From positions 1 to 64,000 of the forward strand of contig JBEVNR010000016.1 in NCBI GenBank assembly GCA_040507985.1: a stretch of 64,000 bases of DNA, in the 5' to 3' direction. Each line of letters begins with the position of its first letter. The first letter of the stretch is position 1. The DNA comes from JBEVNR01 sp040507985. GTDB taxonomy: Bacteria > Pseudomonadota > Alphaproteobacteria > Rickettsiales > UBA6187. The notes below the pieces were generated by a model. The model was not told the origin of the DNA and did no database searches. It worked only from the letters and a program-made list of their open reading frames with translations. This document shows, one piece after another, positions 24,911-35,559 of the stretch. The position numbers and the translations under genes are program-made.

Positions 24911-27900
24911 ATGTTCGGCCGATTCGTTGTTTTTGTCGCCGTCTTGGCGCTTTCGTTTTCGTCGCTTGCTTACGCCAAGTCGCCGCCGCCGGGGGCAGGG
25001 GTGGGGGACGTGCCGGCGAACGTGTTTTTTTTGCTCGACACCTCCGGCAGCATGGACGAATACGTCTCGGATACGGAAAGCTTTTCCTACCCTTACGACG
25101 TGGCGAGCGACTCGAAGGGCAACGTCTATATCGCCGAAGAATACGGAGGCATAGCCGTGTTCGACAAAGACGGCAACTATGTGAGCCGAATCGGGTCATA
25201 TAGCAGCGCGAGCGTAAGCCGCGCGAAGTCAGACGAATTTTATTACGTGTTCGGCGTGGCGACGGATAGCAGCGACAACGTCTATGTGTGCGACGTCTAC
25301 CACAAGCGCGTGCAAATATTCAAAAGCGACCTCACGTTTAAAAGCTCTATTTCACTGGGGAATTATTGCTACGGCGTCGAAATATCTCCCGACGACACGC
25401 TCTACGTCACCCAATCGGACGGCAATATTTACCGTTTTAGCTCAACCGGCACAAGTCTCGGCAAATGGAACATGAGCGGCAGCGCGCTGGCCGTCGCGTT
25501 CGACAAAGACGGGCGGCACTACGTGTTGCGGTTGGTCAGCAACGCCTATCGCATTTACGTGTATAACAAAAGCATGACGCTCGAAGATTACGTGCAAATC
25601 GAAAAAAAACAACCGTACGCCATTTCGCCCGTCTCGCTCGCGGTGGATAATAATTATTCCATTTACGTCAGCGACGCCGATTATTACACCAGCAAAGTCT
25701 TTAAAATCACGAAAAAATCGACCGTCTCCTATATTAACGACGATACCGACGTGGCCTCCACAAGCTATATCGGCGGGTCGCGCTCGTCGACGAAAGGCTA
25801 TTTCCGCACGCCATACGGCGTTCATTTCGATAAATACAGAAACGACGTGCTTATCGCCGACAACGGCAATCATCGGGTACAATCCTATACCGGCGCGAGC
25901 TATTTTTCAGGGCTAGGGGAAACGCGGCTCGACGTCATGAAAAAAGTGATCAAGAAAATCGTCTCCGACAGTTCGCTCACCGACGGCGCCTATTTCGGGC
26001 TGGCGGATTGGAACAGCTCGGCGACCATGCGCGTGAAAGTGGCGTCGCAAGGCGCGGCGGACATTTATTCCACGGTGGATAATCTGAAGGCGAGCGGCAA
26101 CACCTATCTCGACGGGGCGATGACGCTGGCGTCGCAATATTTTCTGGGCAAGGACAGCCCGCGCGATTCGCGCATTCCCTGCCAAAAAAATATCCTCATC
26201 GTGGTGAGCGACGGATATTGGGAGAACAAAACCGCAACGACGACCGCCAAAACCCTATCGAAAGATTACGATATTCTTACCCACGTGATCGGTTTTCAGG
26301 TGACGGGGGACAATAATTACGTCGATATGGCGAAAGCCGGCGGCACCTATCCCGAATCGCCCCTTTTTGCGGAGGATTGGACGGATTTATACGAGAAAAT
26401 CGCCGGCGCCGTTCGCGCCGCCATTAGCGCCGACCTCACCTTCGCCGCGCCGACCATTATGCCCGACGTCGTGGGCGACGACCATATTTTGCAAGCGACC
26501 TTCCGCTATAAGGCCTATCACCAATGGAAGGGGCGGCTGAAAAAATACCTGCTCACCGACGACGGCTATATCGGCGCCCTGCAATGGGACGCGGGCGAGC
26601 GGCTGAATGTGATCTCCGCCGACGCGCGTAAGCTATGGACGGCGGCGCCGGGGCTTCCTTCCGGCACGAACAACTTCATCGCCGCCAACGTCAAGCTGCT
26701 GCAACCGGCACTTGAGTCGCGCCTGACGAAAACCATGGCGGAGACGGACGCGGTCAATCTCATTCAATTCGTGCGGGGAAAAGACGTCTACGGCGAATTC
26801 GCAAGCGGGGCCGACGACGAGGGCGACAAAATTTATCCCGGCGACCGATGGAAGCTGGCCGACGTCTACCATTCGCGCGCGCTGGCGGTGGGGGTGCCGG
26901 CGGCGAGATACGCGGCGGAGGCGAACGCGGCGAGCGAAGCCTATTACCGCTATGCCCGGGGCTACGGCGATTTCGTGAAAAGCGCCGCGTGCGGGGGGTC
27001 TTGCGCCGCACGAAAAGGGGTGGTGTATGTCGGATCGAACGGGGGAATGGTTCATGCCTTCGATCAGGGAACGGGCGACGAACTGTGGGGATTCATCCCT
27101 CCCATGCTGCTGGGCGCGTTTAAGGACATGCGGGCGCCCTCAAACGGCTCCAGCTATGGCATTTTTGGGGTGGACGGCTCGCCGGCCGTGAAGGACGTCT
27201 ATGACGGCGCGGCGTGGCATACCGTGTTAGTCGTGGGATTGCGCCAAGGCGGCAGCGGCTATTCCGTGCTCGACGTCACCGATCCCACGCACCCGTCGCA
27301 TATCTACAGCATTACCTACGATAATTATAACGGCGAGGTGGTCTATTGGGATAAAGACGGCACGACCGCGAAATTTCGCGCGAGCGGCGCCGTTCCGGCG
27401 GGATTCGACGCGCGAAAGCTGGGCGAGGGCTGGTCCGACCCCGCGATATTGTTGCTTCCCTCCGGCGAGGACGGCGCGCTCGCGTGGAATTTCGTCGCCG
27501 CCGGCGGATATAATTCCGGAACGAATAGCGCCTACGGCAACGCCGTGTTCGCGTTCGATTTGTTCGGCGCCTCGCCCGTGGCCGCGCAAACGTCGCTGCC
27601 CGATTTATACGCTACGGACGGCATAGCGAACGCCGCTCCGCCGCCCCTCACCGTCGTGAACGCCGACACGACGTCGAAATTTCCCTACCAAGGCGCGATG
27701 CTGTACGTGACCGACCTGCAAGGGCAGGTATGGAAGCTGGACGCCACCAATCGCGGCCATTTCATGGAGGCGCGGCGGGTGCTTGACCTCGGCACGACGC
27801 GCGCGAACGTGCGTTTTCCGTTCCAGCAGCTCGTTTCGGCGTTTTCGGAAGGAAAGCTCTACCATTTGGCCGGCACCGGCGACGCGGTCGATCCGGACGC

Positions 27901-28438
27901 CATGTCCTCTTCCGTCGACAACCGCCTGTTTGCCGTCGCGGACGAGGATTTCCCGAACCTATTGCAGCAAATCCCGCATAACGGCGGCACGCTAGAGGCC
28001 GAACGCTCTCCCTATAGTTTGTCGCAATTGAACGTCGGGGGATTCGCGGGGCAACGCTGCGACGCGCAGGCGGCGGCAGGGTGGCATATAAAGCTTGCTG
28101 ACTCCGGCAAGATTCTCTCGCCCGTCACCGTCTTCAACCACGAAGTGTTGGCGCCGGTGTACTACCCTAACCCGCTCAACGTTTGTTCGGGCGGCGGCAG
28201 CAAATTGCTGGAAATAGCGCTCGGATGCGGCGCGAAGGTGAAGGAAACCGACCTCGGCGGCGGCGTGTCGACCCGCGCCGTCGTGTACAACAACAAAGTC
28301 TATCTGGGCATTTCCGATTCGGAGTCTAGCGTCGCCCTACCGGCCGGATTCGTCAAAACGGGCAACCTCATCGTCGGCAAGCCGGCGAACGAACGCGCCG
28401 CGCAGGTGGAGATCGAGTCGTGGTGGGAGGGGAGGTGA
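24911..28438 (+). CDS. PilY1-like adhesin with NHL propeller inserted in its VWA domain
   Basis: A secreted protein of 1175 residues. A signal peptide (about 1-22) is followed by the start of a von Willebrand A domain with the MIDAS motif DTSGS at 43-47. The VWA fold is then interrupted by about 270 residues of NHL-type repeats (SDSKGNVYIAEE, TDSSDNVYVCD and similar, about 60-330). It resumes near 337 (LDVMKKVIKKIV... GNTYLDGAM... ILIVVSDGYWEN). From about 700 onward comes a PilY1 C-terminal beta-propeller (GVVYVGSNGGMVHAFDQGTGDELW, GMVHAFD-type blade, DVTDPTHPSHIY). PilY1 proteins sit at type IV pilus tips and mediate adhesion. No pilus genes are visible in the window. A TATAAT lies at 24870-24875. 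Confidence 0.85.
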   Translation: MFGRFVVFVAVLALSFSSLAYAKSPPPGAGVGDVPANVFFLLDTSGSMDEYVSDTESFSYPYDVASDSKGNVYIAEEYGGIAVFDKDGNYVSRIGSYSSASVSRAKSDEFYYVFGVATDSSDNVYVCDVYHKRVQIFKSDLTFKSSISLGNYCYGVEISPDDTLYVTQSDGNIYRFSSTGTSLGKWNMSGSALAVAFDKDGRHYVLRLVSNAYRIYVYNKSMTLEDYVQIEKKQPYAISPVSLAVDNNYSIYVSDADYYTSKVFKITKKSTVSYINDDTDVASTSYIGGSRSSTKGYFRTPYGVHFDKYRNDVLIADNGNHRVQSYTGASYFSGLGETRLDVMKKVIKKIVSDSSLTDGAYFGLADWNSSATMRVKVASQGAADIYSTVDNLKASGNTYLDGAMTLASQYFLGKDSPRDSRIPCQKNILIVVSDGYWENKTATTTAKTLSKDYDILTHVIGFQVTGDNNYVDMAKAGGTYPESPLFAEDWTDLYEKIAGAVRAAISADLTFAAPTIMPDVVGDDHILQATFRYKAYHQWKGRLKKYLLTDDGYIGALQWDAGERLNVISADARKLWTAAPGLPSGTNNFIAANVKLLQPALESRLTKTMAETDAVNLIQFVRGKDVYGEFASGADDEGDKIYPGDRWKLADVYHSRALAVGVPAARYAAEANAASEAYYRYARGYGDFVKSAACGGSCAARKGVVYVGSNGGMVHAFDQGTGDELWGFIPPMLLGAFKDMRAPSNGSSYGIFGVDGSPAVKDVYDGAAWHTVLVVGLRQGGSGYSVLDVTDPTHPSHIYSITYDNYNGEVVYWDKDGTTAKFRASGAVPAGFDARKLGEGWSDPAILLLPSGEDGALAWNFVAAGGYNSGTNSAYGNAVFAFDLFGASPVAAQTSLPDLYATDGIANAAPPPLTVVNADTTSKFPYQGAMLYVTDLQGQVWKLDATNRGHFMEARRVLDLGTTRANVRFPFQQLVSAFSEGKLYHLAGTGDAVDPDAMSSSVDNRLFAVADEDFPNLLQQIPHNGGTLEAERSPYSLSQLNVGGFAGQRCDAQAAAGWHIKLADSGKILSPVTVFNHEVLAPVYYPNPLNVCSGGGSKLLEIALGCGAKVKETDLGGGVSTRAVVYNNKVYLGISDSESSVALPAGFVKTGNLIVGKPANERAAQVEIESWWEGR

Positions 28439-30072
<1,634 letters not shown>

Positions 30073-30081
30073 GGAGATAGC

Positions 30082-31368
30082 ATGCACGACATTCGCGCCA
30101 TTCGGCAAGACCCGGACGCGTTTGACCGCGCGATGGAAAAACGCGGCGAATCCTCCGTTTCCGCCCGCATTTTAGAGATGGACAAAGCGCGGCGCGGCGC
30201 GCAAACAAGCGTGCAGGAATTGCAGGCGCGCGCGAACGCGCTCGCCAAGACGATCGGAACGCTTAGGGCGAAGGGAGAATCCGCCGACGACGAAATCGCG
30301 GAATCGAAAGAGGTGAAACAACGCATCGCCGACGCGAAATCTGCCGCAACCAACGACGGGACAACCGATGCGGCGGACGACGGCGCGGCGCTCGTCGAGA
30401 TGCTGTGCCTGTTGCCGAATGCGCCGCATCATTCCGTTCCGGAAGGAGCGGACGAAAAAAGCAACGTCGAAATGGCCAGATGGGGAACGCCGCGCGCGTT
30501 TTCATTCGCTCCCAAACCCCATTGGGAATTAGGCGAGCCAAGCGGCGGCATGGATTTTGCGCAGGCGGCGCTGATCTCCGGAAGCCGTTTTACGGCGCTA
30601 AAAGGCGCATGGGCAAAATTGGAACGCACCCTCGCGCAATTTATGCTCGACGTCCATACGTCCGAACACGGCTACACCGAAGTGTCTCCACCCTTGCTGG
30701 TGCGCGACGCCGCCATGTTCGGCACCGGGCAATTGCCGAAATTCGAGGCGGAATGTTTTGCCACGACCGACGGGCGTCGATTGGTTCCGACGGCGGAAGT
30801 GCCGCTCACCAATCTGGTGCGCGAGTCCATTATACCGAAAGCCGCGTTGCCGCTCCGTTTTTGCGCCGACACGTTATGTTTCCGCTCCGAAGCCGGCGCC
30901 GCCGGACGCGACACGCGCGGCATGCTGCGCCAGCACCAGTTTCGCAAGGTGGAATTGGTGAGCGTCGTTGCGCCGGAAAATTCCTATATCGAACACGAAC
31001 GCATGACGCGCTGCGCGGAAACGATTTTAGAGCGGTTAGAGTTGCCCTATCGCCGGTTGTTGCTATGCGGCGGCGACATGGGATTCTCCGCCGCGAAAAC
31101 CTACGATTTAGAGGTGTGGTTTCCGTCGGAAAACACGTATCGCGAAATTTCGAGCTGTTCGAATTGCGAGGCGTTTCAAGCGAGGCGCATGCAAGCGCGA
31201 TACCGTATGGCAGAGAACGAAACGGCTTTCGTGCATACGTTGAACGGATCGGCGCTGGCGGTCGGGCGCTGCCTCGCCGCCGTCGCGGAAAATTACCAAC
31301 GGGAAGATGGTTCCGTCGAAATGCCGCGCGCGTTACGCCCTTATATGGGGTGCGATGCGATCGAATAA
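30082..31368 (+). CDS. serS: Serine--tRNA ligase
   Basis: SerS charges tRNA-Ser. The N-terminal antiparallel coiled coil (about residues 30-110) that grips the tRNA long arm is evident. The class II catalytic core shows motif 2 (FRSEAGAAGRDTRGMLRQHQFRKVELV) and motif 3 (NGSALAVGRCLAAVAENYQ). Length is 428 residues, normal. An AAGGAG lies 7 bases before the ATG. It is coupled to the upstream aminotransferase gene. Confidence 0.97.
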   Translation: MHDIRAIRQDPDAFDRAMEKRGESSVSARILEMDKARRGAQTSVQELQARANALAKTIGTLRAKGESADDEIAESKEVKQRIADAKSAATNDGTTDAADDGAALVEMLCLLPNAPHHSVPEGADEKSNVEMARWGTPRAFSFAPKPHWELGEPSGGMDFAQAALISGSRFTALKGAWAKLERTLAQFMLDVHTSEHGYTEVSPPLLVRDAAMFGTGQLPKFEAECFATTDGRRLVPTAEVPLTNLVRESIIPKAALPLRFCADTLCFRSEAGAAGRDTRGMLRQHQFRKVELVSVVAPENSYIEHERMTRCAETILERLELPYRRLLLCGGDMGFSAAKTYDLEVWFPSENTYREISSCSNCEAFQARRMQARYRMAENETAFVHTLNGSALAVGRCLAAVAENYQREDGSVEMPRALRPYMGCDAIE

Positions 31369-31521
31369 AAATTGAGAGCGCAGGGCTAAATCGTCAATTC
31401 GTTTTTTTTTAAATAGTTCACTATTCCTGCAAAAACGAATGAAATTTTAGCTTCGCCGGCCGGTGGCTCGCTAAAAAAATCCCTAAAAATCGTCTCGTGT
31501 AGCTACGCCGGCCTATGGCTC

Positions 31522-31539
31522 AAAAAGTGCGCACAGCCT
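31522..31539 (+). repeat. Dispersed repeat AAAAAGTGCGCACAGCCT
   Basis: This is the fullest copy of the family in the window, preceded by GCTACGCCGGCCTATGGCTC. The inverted copy at 20803-20820 has the same preceding sequence, so the shared unit is at least 37 bases long. Confidence 0.8.
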
Positions 31540-31572
31540 AACCTCATTGCAGGAACGTATAACTTTGAGTTC

Positions 31573-31719
31573 AATAGGACTTACGCAGTGCGTAGATTTT
31601 TGAGCGATTTATAGGTTAAAATCGGATAAAAAGCGCAGCGTACTCAACGTACGTGAGCATTTTTAGACGATTTTTACCGCAGAAAGCGCCAAAAAGATGC
31701 GTGCTGCGTAAGTCCTATT
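31573..31719. mobile_element. 147-bp MITE-like element with AATAGGACTTACGCAG ends
   Basis: AATAGGACTTACGCAG (31573-31588) is perfectly inverted at 31704-31719, and similarity between the arms continues weakly inward. The TA bordering GGAC on both sides fits a TA target duplication, as made by IS630/Tc1-type transposases. No open frame is present, so it would need a transposase in trans. The core contains AGCGCAGCGTACT...ACGTACGTGAGCA, shared with the element at 15497-15640. Confidence 0.85.
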
Positions 31720-31841
31720 CAATTCTTAGTTATGTAAGGTCTATTATGAAAAATCCTGCGTTACTATGTAAATTCGGTTTGTCATGTCAAAATCTATGCT
31801 GTATTTTATCGATGTCGGCTCTTAGCTTTTAAGGTAATATT

Positions 31842-32252
31842 ATGAAACGTACTTTCCTGCCGGCGCTTGCGACGTCGGCGGCGCTTCTCTCGGCTTGCGT
31901 TCCGCCGGCGTCGTTAACGCAACAATGGAAGGCCGCGCCGCCGGCGGAGCGGCATGCGTTGTTAATGAAAGCCTGCATGCGCGAAGCGGCCATAAGCGGC
32001 GGCTCAAGCAGGAAACCGCAATTTTATGCCCACGCGCGCCGCATGGGCGAAATATGCTCGCTCTTTGACGCCCAACACAAGGAAGGTCAAACCCAATCCT
32101 GCGCAACGTCGCGCTCCAACGTCGGGCTCAAACGTGCCTCCGAGACATGCACGCGCCACGCGTCCGCTGATCGTCAATGCGAAGGTAAGAAAGATAAGGG
32201 AGATACGCCGTCGCATCGGGGAAAGATCCCAACGTCATCTTCCAAAAAATAA
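31842..32252 (+). CDS. Small lipoprotein of unknown function
   Basis: A 136-residue protein with a signal peptide ending at the lipobox LLSAC (Cys about residue 19), so it is a predicted lipoprotein. A central segment LMKACMREAAISGGSSRKPQFYAHARRMGEIC has two Cys residues spaced as in the DGC lipoprotein family of this window. The DGC motif itself is missing, so I do not assign it there. The C-terminal third is Ser/Lys/Thr-rich and probably unstructured. It stands alone, convergent with rtcB. Confidence 0.65.
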   Translation: MKRTFLPALATSAALLSACVPPASLTQQWKAAPPAERHALLMKACMREAAISGGSSRKPQFYAHARRMGEICSLFDAQHKEGQTQSCATSRSNVGLKRASETCTRHASADRQCEGKKDKGDTPSHRGKIPTSSSKK

Positions 32253-32278
32253 ATTCCCTTGGTATTGCCGCGCGCGCC

Positions 32279-33490
32279 TTACCCCTTCACGCACAACACT
32301 TGTTTTAGGGTAAAAAGCACTTCCACCAAGTCGGATTGCGAGCGCATCACGTCGTCAATGTTTTTATAGGCTTTGGGCGATTCTTCCAATATCTCGTCGT
32401 CGATGCGGCACTCCACTCCTTTGACGGCGGCGGCGTGCTCTTCCTTGTTAATGGCGTCGCGCGCCTCTTCCCTGCTCATGATGCGGCCGGCGCCGTGGCT
32501 GCACGAGTGAAAGGAGTCCGCGTTCCCGAGTCCGCGCACGATGAAGGAGCGCGCGCCCATGCTGCCGGGGATAATGCCGAGATCGTCCTTGCGGGCGCGC
32601 ACCGCGCCTTTTCTCGCCACCCACACGTTTTCGTCGAAGTGTTTTTCCATCGCCACGTAATTATGGTGGCAATCGATGGCCATTTCGCTAATTTCTATGT
32701 CGGGAAAATGGCGCGACAAGGCCGACAAGACGTGCGCCGCCATCACCTCGCGGTTAATCCGGGCAAATTCCTGCGCCCATTCCACCGCCGCCACGTAATC
32801 GTCATATTCCTTTACGCCCTCCGGAAAGAACGCCAAATCCTTGTCGGGCAGGTTGAGGGCGAATTCTTCCGCCAGTTCGCGCGCGCGGGTGATGAAATAG
32901 CCGCCGATGGCCGCCCCTATTCCGCGAGAGCCGCTATGAAACACCAGCCACACGTCGTTATGTTCGTCCAGCGACATTTCGATAAAATGGTTGCCCGCGC
33001 CCAGCGTTCCCAACTGGCAGGCGGCTTTCGCGGCGGACGGAGCGAACGCGCCGCGCGTTTTGTTCACGACGCCGGTGAGCGGCATGCGCAGTTCCGCCTT
33101 AAAGCGATCCGCTCCCAGTTCGGAAGGGTCGGCGAACACCGCGCCTGCGCCGTTGCCGTGCGGCACCGCCGCCTCTATGTCGGAGCGAATGGCGCGCAAA
33201 TCGTCGGGAAGCCGGTCGGCCTTCAGGTTTGTTTTGAGCGCCAGCATGCCGCACCCGATGTCGCATCCCACCACCGATGGGATGATCGCCCCCTTCGTCG
33301 CCAGCACCGCTCCCACCACTGCGTCACGCCCCATATGTACGTCGGGCATGCAGGCGATATGTTCGTGCACGAAGGCGAGCGACGCCATTTTTTTAAGTTT
33401 TTCCAGCGCGGCGTCGTCTATGCCGACATGTTTCGTCCAGCCGTAAATGGGGTAATGCTCCCCCTCTCCTAAAAATATTTTATTGTCCAT
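32279..33490 (-). CDS. rtcB: RNA-splicing ligase RtcB
   Basis: RtcB joins RNA 2',3'-cyclic phosphate to 5'-OH ends through a guanylated His. The protein shows the metal-binding Cys in VVGCDIGCGM, the early MPDVHMG motif and the GAGNHFIE segment. HSGSRGIG, a CHHN motif and the C-terminal SHGAGRIMSR complete the pattern. At 403 residues it matches bacterial RtcB. No archease or RtcR regulator is adjacent, so the trigger for its use in RNA repair is not shown. It is transcribed divergently from the aspartoacylase-like gene. Confidence 0.93.
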   Translation of the reverse strand: MDNKIFLGEGEHYPIYGWTKHVGIDDAALEKLKKMASLAFVHEHIACMPDVHMGRDAVVGAVLATKGAIIPSVVGCDIGCGMLALKTNLKADRLPDDLRAIRSDIEAAVPHGNGAGAVFADPSELGADRFKAELRMPLTGVVNKTRGAFAPSAAKAACQLGTLGAGNHFIEMSLDEHNDVWLVFHSGSRGIGAAIGGYFITRARELAEEFALNLPDKDLAFFPEGVKEYDDYVAAVEWAQEFARINREVMAAHVLSALSRHFPDIEISEMAIDCHHNYVAMEKHFDENVWVARKGAVRARKDDLGIIPGSMGARSFIVRGLGNADSFHSCSHGAGRIMSREEARDAINKEEHAAAVKGVECRIDDEILEESPKAYKNIDDVMRSQSDLVEVLFTLKQVLCVKG

Positions 33491-33680
33491 CGCGTCTTTT
33501 TATTTTTTATCGTGTCGCATGCACAGTCATTATAGCGCCGTTTTATTATAATCGTTAATGATTTGTTAGGATTTGTAACAAAAAGCCGTGCTGCAGGTCA
33601 CGTGTCGCAGGCAATTCGTTTCTTGAAACGTTCCGCTTCGGCGCTATACTTCCACTTTTTTCACGTGAGAAGGGAACGAT

Positions 33681-34571
33681 ATGTTTAAAACGGTCGCGTT
33701 CGATAGTCTGGCCGCCGGTCCCCGACTGGTTGTGACCGGCGGCATCCACGGCAACGAATATTGTGGACCCGCCGCCATTAATCGACTGATGCAAGCCGTC
33801 GACTCCGGCGAGGTCGTCCTAAAAAAAGGCGTATTGGAGTGTGCGCCGATATGCAATCCGGAGGCATGTCGGCAAGGAGTGAGGTTTGTGGAGCGCAACC
33901 TTAATCGCCATCTTTTCCCTAAGGAAGAAAAACGATTTTACGAAGACTCCATCGACCCCGCGCTATGCGCGTTGCTGGACCGGGCGGACGCGCTTCTCGA
34001 CTTGCATTCTTACGCCTCGGAGGGCGGGCCGTTTATTTTCCTCTCCGGAACCAATCCGGAAGAAAAACGCTTCGCCCGCGCGTTGGGCGTAAGGGATTTC
34101 GTGACCGGCTGGTCCGAAGCCTACGGCGTCGCCGGCAAAAAAGGCGATCGCGAAGGACAAGGCACCACCGAATATGCCCGCCTCGGCGGCGCCGTCGCCG
34201 TTACGCTCGAATGCGGCCACCACCACAACGCGGACGCGGCCGACGTGGGATATGCCGCCGCCTTGCGCGCCCTGGATTATTTGGGCATGTTACGGGAGGA
34301 TTGTCCCGCCAAACGCGCTTTGCCGCAAAAGCCGGAGACGAAAGAGCAGCGCGTCGTTCGCATGAAAACCGTGTTCTATCGCCAAGAGGGCACCGCATGG
34401 ACGCGCGATTTCCGCCATTTTGACGAGGTGCGCGCGGAAGAGGTTCTTGCAACGCTGCCGGACGGAAAAACGATCGCCGCGCCCGAAGACGGATTCGTCA
34501 TCCTGCCAAAAAAAGACGCCGCTTTCGGCGAGGAATGGTTTTACTTCGGCGCGAAAACCGATTTTGCGTAA
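33681..34571 (+). CDS. Succinylglutamate desuccinylase/aspartoacylase-family zinc hydrolase
   Basis: The zinc site is clear: GGIHGNEYCGP with His23 and Glu26, then LLDLHSYASEGGPF supplying the second His, and ECGHHHN with the catalytic Glu region. Such enzymes split N-acyl groups from amino acids. The substrate is not determined; a specific AstE role is unlikely because no other arginine-succinyltransferase genes are present. A GAAGGGA ribosome-binding site precedes the ATG. Length is 296 residues. It is convergent with the spore-coat-U-like gene. Confidence 0.85.
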   Translation: MFKTVAFDSLAAGPRLVVTGGIHGNEYCGPAAINRLMQAVDSGEVVLKKGVLECAPICNPEACRQGVRFVERNLNRHLFPKEEKRFYEDSIDPALCALLDRADALLDLHSYASEGGPFIFLSGTNPEEKRFARALGVRDFVTGWSEAYGVAGKKGDREGQGTTEYARLGGAVAVTLECGHHHNADAADVGYAAALRALDYLGMLREDCPAKRALPQKPETKEQRVVRMKTVFYRQEGTAWTRDFRHFDEVRAEEVLATLPDGKTIAAPEDGFVILPKKDAAFGEEWFYFGAKTDFA

Positions 34572-34578
34572 TATTCGC

Positions 34579-35556
34579 CTAATAGGCCGACACGGTGGCG
34601 GTGACGACGTCGGAATAGCTGCCCGCGCGCTCGTGGGCGCCGAGCGTTCCTATCGTCACCTCGAAGGGAAAGGCGCTTCCCGCGTTTGAGGTAAGGGCGG
34701 AATTCGCCAGCGCCTGGACGGCGACGCCGGCGGACGACAGGTTCACCGTCGAGCCTCCCAGTTTTAAGGAGTAGGGGATAAGGTCGGAGGCGTTTTGCCG
34801 TTTCAATTTTTGCCCGTTTTGCGACGAAAGCGAAACGCGATAGCCGGCGTTGCTGCGCACGACAAGGTCGAAACTTTTCTTCTTTCCGCTTTCCAAATTG
34901 CCGAAATCCACCAATTGCGTGGCGTCGCCTAGGGCGAACGCGCTTCCCGTATCGACCAGCGACAGGTCGATCGAGCTTTCCGCCTTGGCTTGAAACGTAA
35001 CGGTTTTAGAGTCCGCCAGCACATAGATGCCGAGCAGCAGCCCAGTATACAGGCTAAGGGTGAGGTTGGAATCCACGTAGCGCGAGGCGGACGCGGGCAC
35101 GACTTGCCCCGGCGAGGCCGTCCAATACAGCCGGTGGGGATTCGTTTGGTTCGTGCCGAGCAATACCGGAAACGATCCGGTCAACACCTCGCTTGCCGTC
35201 GCCGTCGTCACGCTTTTAATGACCTTGCTTTTCGCGGCGTCGATATACACGTTATAATTTAGGTTATTCGTCGATTGCGCCATTTTCCGCGTGGTAAATC
35301 CGCCGGATTGTCCCGCCGACAGGGTGACGAAATAATTGCAATTCGCCACCGAGGCTCCCCCCCCCACGGAAAAAGACAGGGTTTGCACGTATTCCGCCGG
35401 ATCGTACACGTTATATTCGCCGCTCCCCCCCTGAAACGTGGCGGTGGACGGCACGCCGGAGAGTTGTACTCCTAGGCACAAGGCGTAGGCGGAGGAAGCC
35501 CGACAGAAAAACGTCGCGCCAACCAAAAAAACGCATAAACGCAACATCCTAACCAT
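34579..35556 (-). CDS. Secreted spore-coat-U-domain-like protein
   Basis: A signal peptide (about 25 residues, ending AYA) is followed by a Ser/Gly/Thr-rich all-beta protein of 325 residues with few charged residues. The C-terminal end, GTLGAHERAGSYSDVVTATVSAY, is the typical last strand of spore coat U/CsuA-type domains found in chaperone-usher fibres. A preceding half, starting near CLGVQLSGVPS, may be a degenerate second copy. No chaperone or usher gene is nearby. It ends 3 bases after the start region of the MBL-fold lipoprotein and may be co-transcribed with it. Confidence 0.6.
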   Translation of the reverse strand: MVRMLRLCVFLVGATFFCRASSAYALCLGVQLSGVPSTATFQGGSGEYNVYDPAEYVQTLSFSVGGGASVANCNYFVTLSAGQSGGFTTRKMAQSTNNLNYNVYIDAAKSKVIKSVTTATASEVLTGSFPVLLGTNQTNPHRLYWTASPGQVVPASASRYVDSNLTLSLYTGLLLGIYVLADSKTVTFQAKAESSIDLSLVDTGSAFALGDATQLVDFGNLESGKKKSFDLVVRSNAGYRVSLSSQNGQKLKRQNASDLIPYSLKLGGSTVNLSSAGVAVQALANSALTSNAGSAFPFEVTIGTLGAHERAGSYSDVVTATVSAY

Positions 35557-35559
35557 CGC

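Larger units (their letters stand above)
31369..31841. other. Repeat-rich intergenic region
   Basis: This 473-base gap holds no gene. It contains a T8 run after a weak AATTGA/TCAATT hairpin just downstream of serS (31372-31411). It also carries a segment with CGCCGGCCTATGGCT plus the AAAAAGTG repeat (31505-31539) and the 147-bp inverted-repeat element at 31573-31719. AAAATCCTGCGTTACTAT near 31747 resembles AAAATCCTGCCGTTACTAT at 20784. Confidence 0.6.

Noticed and set aside
31842..32252. An eleventh DGC-family lipoprotein
   Set aside because: It has a lipobox and two suitably spaced Cys, but lacks the G-W-x-D-G-C and Y-C motifs.
32336..33472. 378-codon frame on the plus strand
   Set aside because: It is antisense to rtcB across its length.
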